DNA of 64,000 bases from Diadophis punctatus similis (Eukaryota; Chordata; Lepidosauria; Squamata; Dipsadidae): positions 62,001 to 126,000 of the forward strand of contig JALIGW010000157.1 of assembly GCA_023053685.1 (NCBI GenBank), read 5' to 3'. The first letter of the stretch is position 1; every line of letters begins with the position of its first letter. The notes beneath the pieces are model-generated. The model was not told the DNA's origin. It did no database searches and was given only the letters and a program-made list of their open reading frames with translations. A program made the translations under genes and the position numbers. Positions 63,835 through 64,000 of this stretch are shown one piece after another.

Positions 63835-64000
63835 AAATTGAGCGAGAATTCAGCTTTCCAGCCCGTGGGGAACAGGAATATGTGTTTCTTTTTCATTTCT
63901 GAGGTGTTTGTCAAAAGTGATGTTTCTGGGCTGAATTGAGAAATAAGGCGAATGCTGTGTTAGACCTTGGGCTAGCTCTTCAGGGAAGGCTTGGAATCGA
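63835..64000. repeat. B monomer at the right edge; array continues
   Basis: The last complete monomer is a B unit with tail GGGAAGGCTTGG. It ends at 63,998 and is followed by GA, the first bases of the expected C monomer. It carries a private C in GATGTTTCTGGGCTG (63,926). No transition to non-satellite sequence is visible, so the array extends beyond the window. Confidence 0.9.

Larger units (their letters stand above)
1..64000. repeat. 166-bp satellite DNA array, 388 head-to-tail monomers filling the window
   Basis: The same ~166-bp unit recurs from the first to the last base, always in the same orientation. Monomers start right after GGAATC, at 1, 167, 333, 499 and so on. Most are 166 bp and 41 are 156 bp. 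The arithmetic 388 x 166 - 41 x 10 closes exactly on 63,998, with ten single-base indels cancelling. Nearly all monomers keep an EcoRI site (GAATTC) near position 14 and an NheI site (GCTAGC) near 140, so genomic digests should give a 166-bp ladder. Nothing else was found: no gene, tRNA, rRNA, CRISPR, transposon or unique spacer. Unit length near one nucleosome repeat, homogeneity and higher-order structure are typical of centromeric or pericentromeric satellites. That location is inferred from family knowledge, not shown here. Both edges cut through the array, so its full length is unknown. Confidence 0.98.

Noticed and set aside
1..64000. CRISPR array
   Set aside because: There are regular repeats but no unique spacers. 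The whole 166-bp unit is repeated with only point variants, which is satellite structure.
1..64000. Ribosomal spacer, telomeric or transposon-derived repeat
   Set aside because: No rRNA-like segment, no short telomeric motif runs, no long terminal repeats, target-site duplications or transposase/reverse-transcriptase reading frames were seen.
1..64000. Naming the species from monomer length (for example a plant with a ~166-bp centromeric satellite)
   Set aside because: Length alone is not diagnostic and I do not recognise the monomer sequence with confidence. A search of one monomer against repeat databases would decide.

Overview
The whole 64 kb is one uninterrupted tandem satellite DNA array with no genes. 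The repeat unit is 166 bp. Every monomer points the same way, and no transposon, unique spacer, RNA gene or non-satellite base was seen. Starting at base 1, the array holds 388 complete monomers: 347 of about 166 bp and 41 carrying the same 10-bp deletion (156 bp). 388 x 166 - 410 = 63,998, which leaves the first two bases of monomer 389 at the right edge. This is eukaryotic satellite chromatin of nucleosome-scale period, most likely centromeric or pericentromeric. Most differences between monomers are CpG to TpG/CpA changes, which points to a genome that methylates cytosine, such as a plant or vertebrate. I cannot assign a species. Satellites of 160-180 bp occur in many lineages, and the centromeric satellites of several plants are near this length.

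Architecture. The monomers fall into about a dozen recognisable variants. Names used below (invented here): A, head ending ...CAGC and CCTGTGG, CATTTTC; B, AATTGAG head and tail GGGAAGGCTTGG; C, always after B, tail GAATCC; F, with TTTGCCAAAAG; G, CCTGTGG head with CTTTTTC; E, CCTGTGCGGAACAC with GTCATG; H, tail CCTTGCGC and GGTCAGAATC; P, starts ATAATCAAG, carries GTCAATAG and a GAATCC tail. From about 27 kb onward the basic higher-order repeat (HOR) is the 9-mer B-C-A-F-G-E-H-P-A, 8 x 166 + 156 = 1,484 bp. It occurs intact or as expanded (13-, 18-mer) and contracted (5-, 6-, 8-mer) forms.

Region by region. 1-7.9 kb: older mixed block with small local duplications (5-monomer block offset 1,328; 498-bp trimer; 1,484-bp block). 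7.9-25.7 kb: an 8,446-bp, 51-monomer unit present 2.1 times in tandem, nearly identical between copies. 25.7-30.2 kb: a deleted derivative of that unit merging into the 9-mer HOR, with a cluster of single-base indels at 27.4-28.75 kb. 30.2-45.3 kb: a 7,556-bp, 46-monomer unit present twice in tandem, almost identical apart from three single-base insertions in copy 1. 45.3-64 kb: a third pair of related blocks (about 47.9-54.8 and 57.3-63.5 kb), separated by one further 498-bp insertion and one 1,152-bp deletion.

The biology is array evolution: point mutation at CpG, intramonomer exchange making chimeras, spread of a 10-bp deletion allele, and repeated multi-kilobase unequal exchange. The many 75-88 residue open frames are by-products of repeat DNA and are not annotated as genes. 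All counts and comparisons were made by eye.
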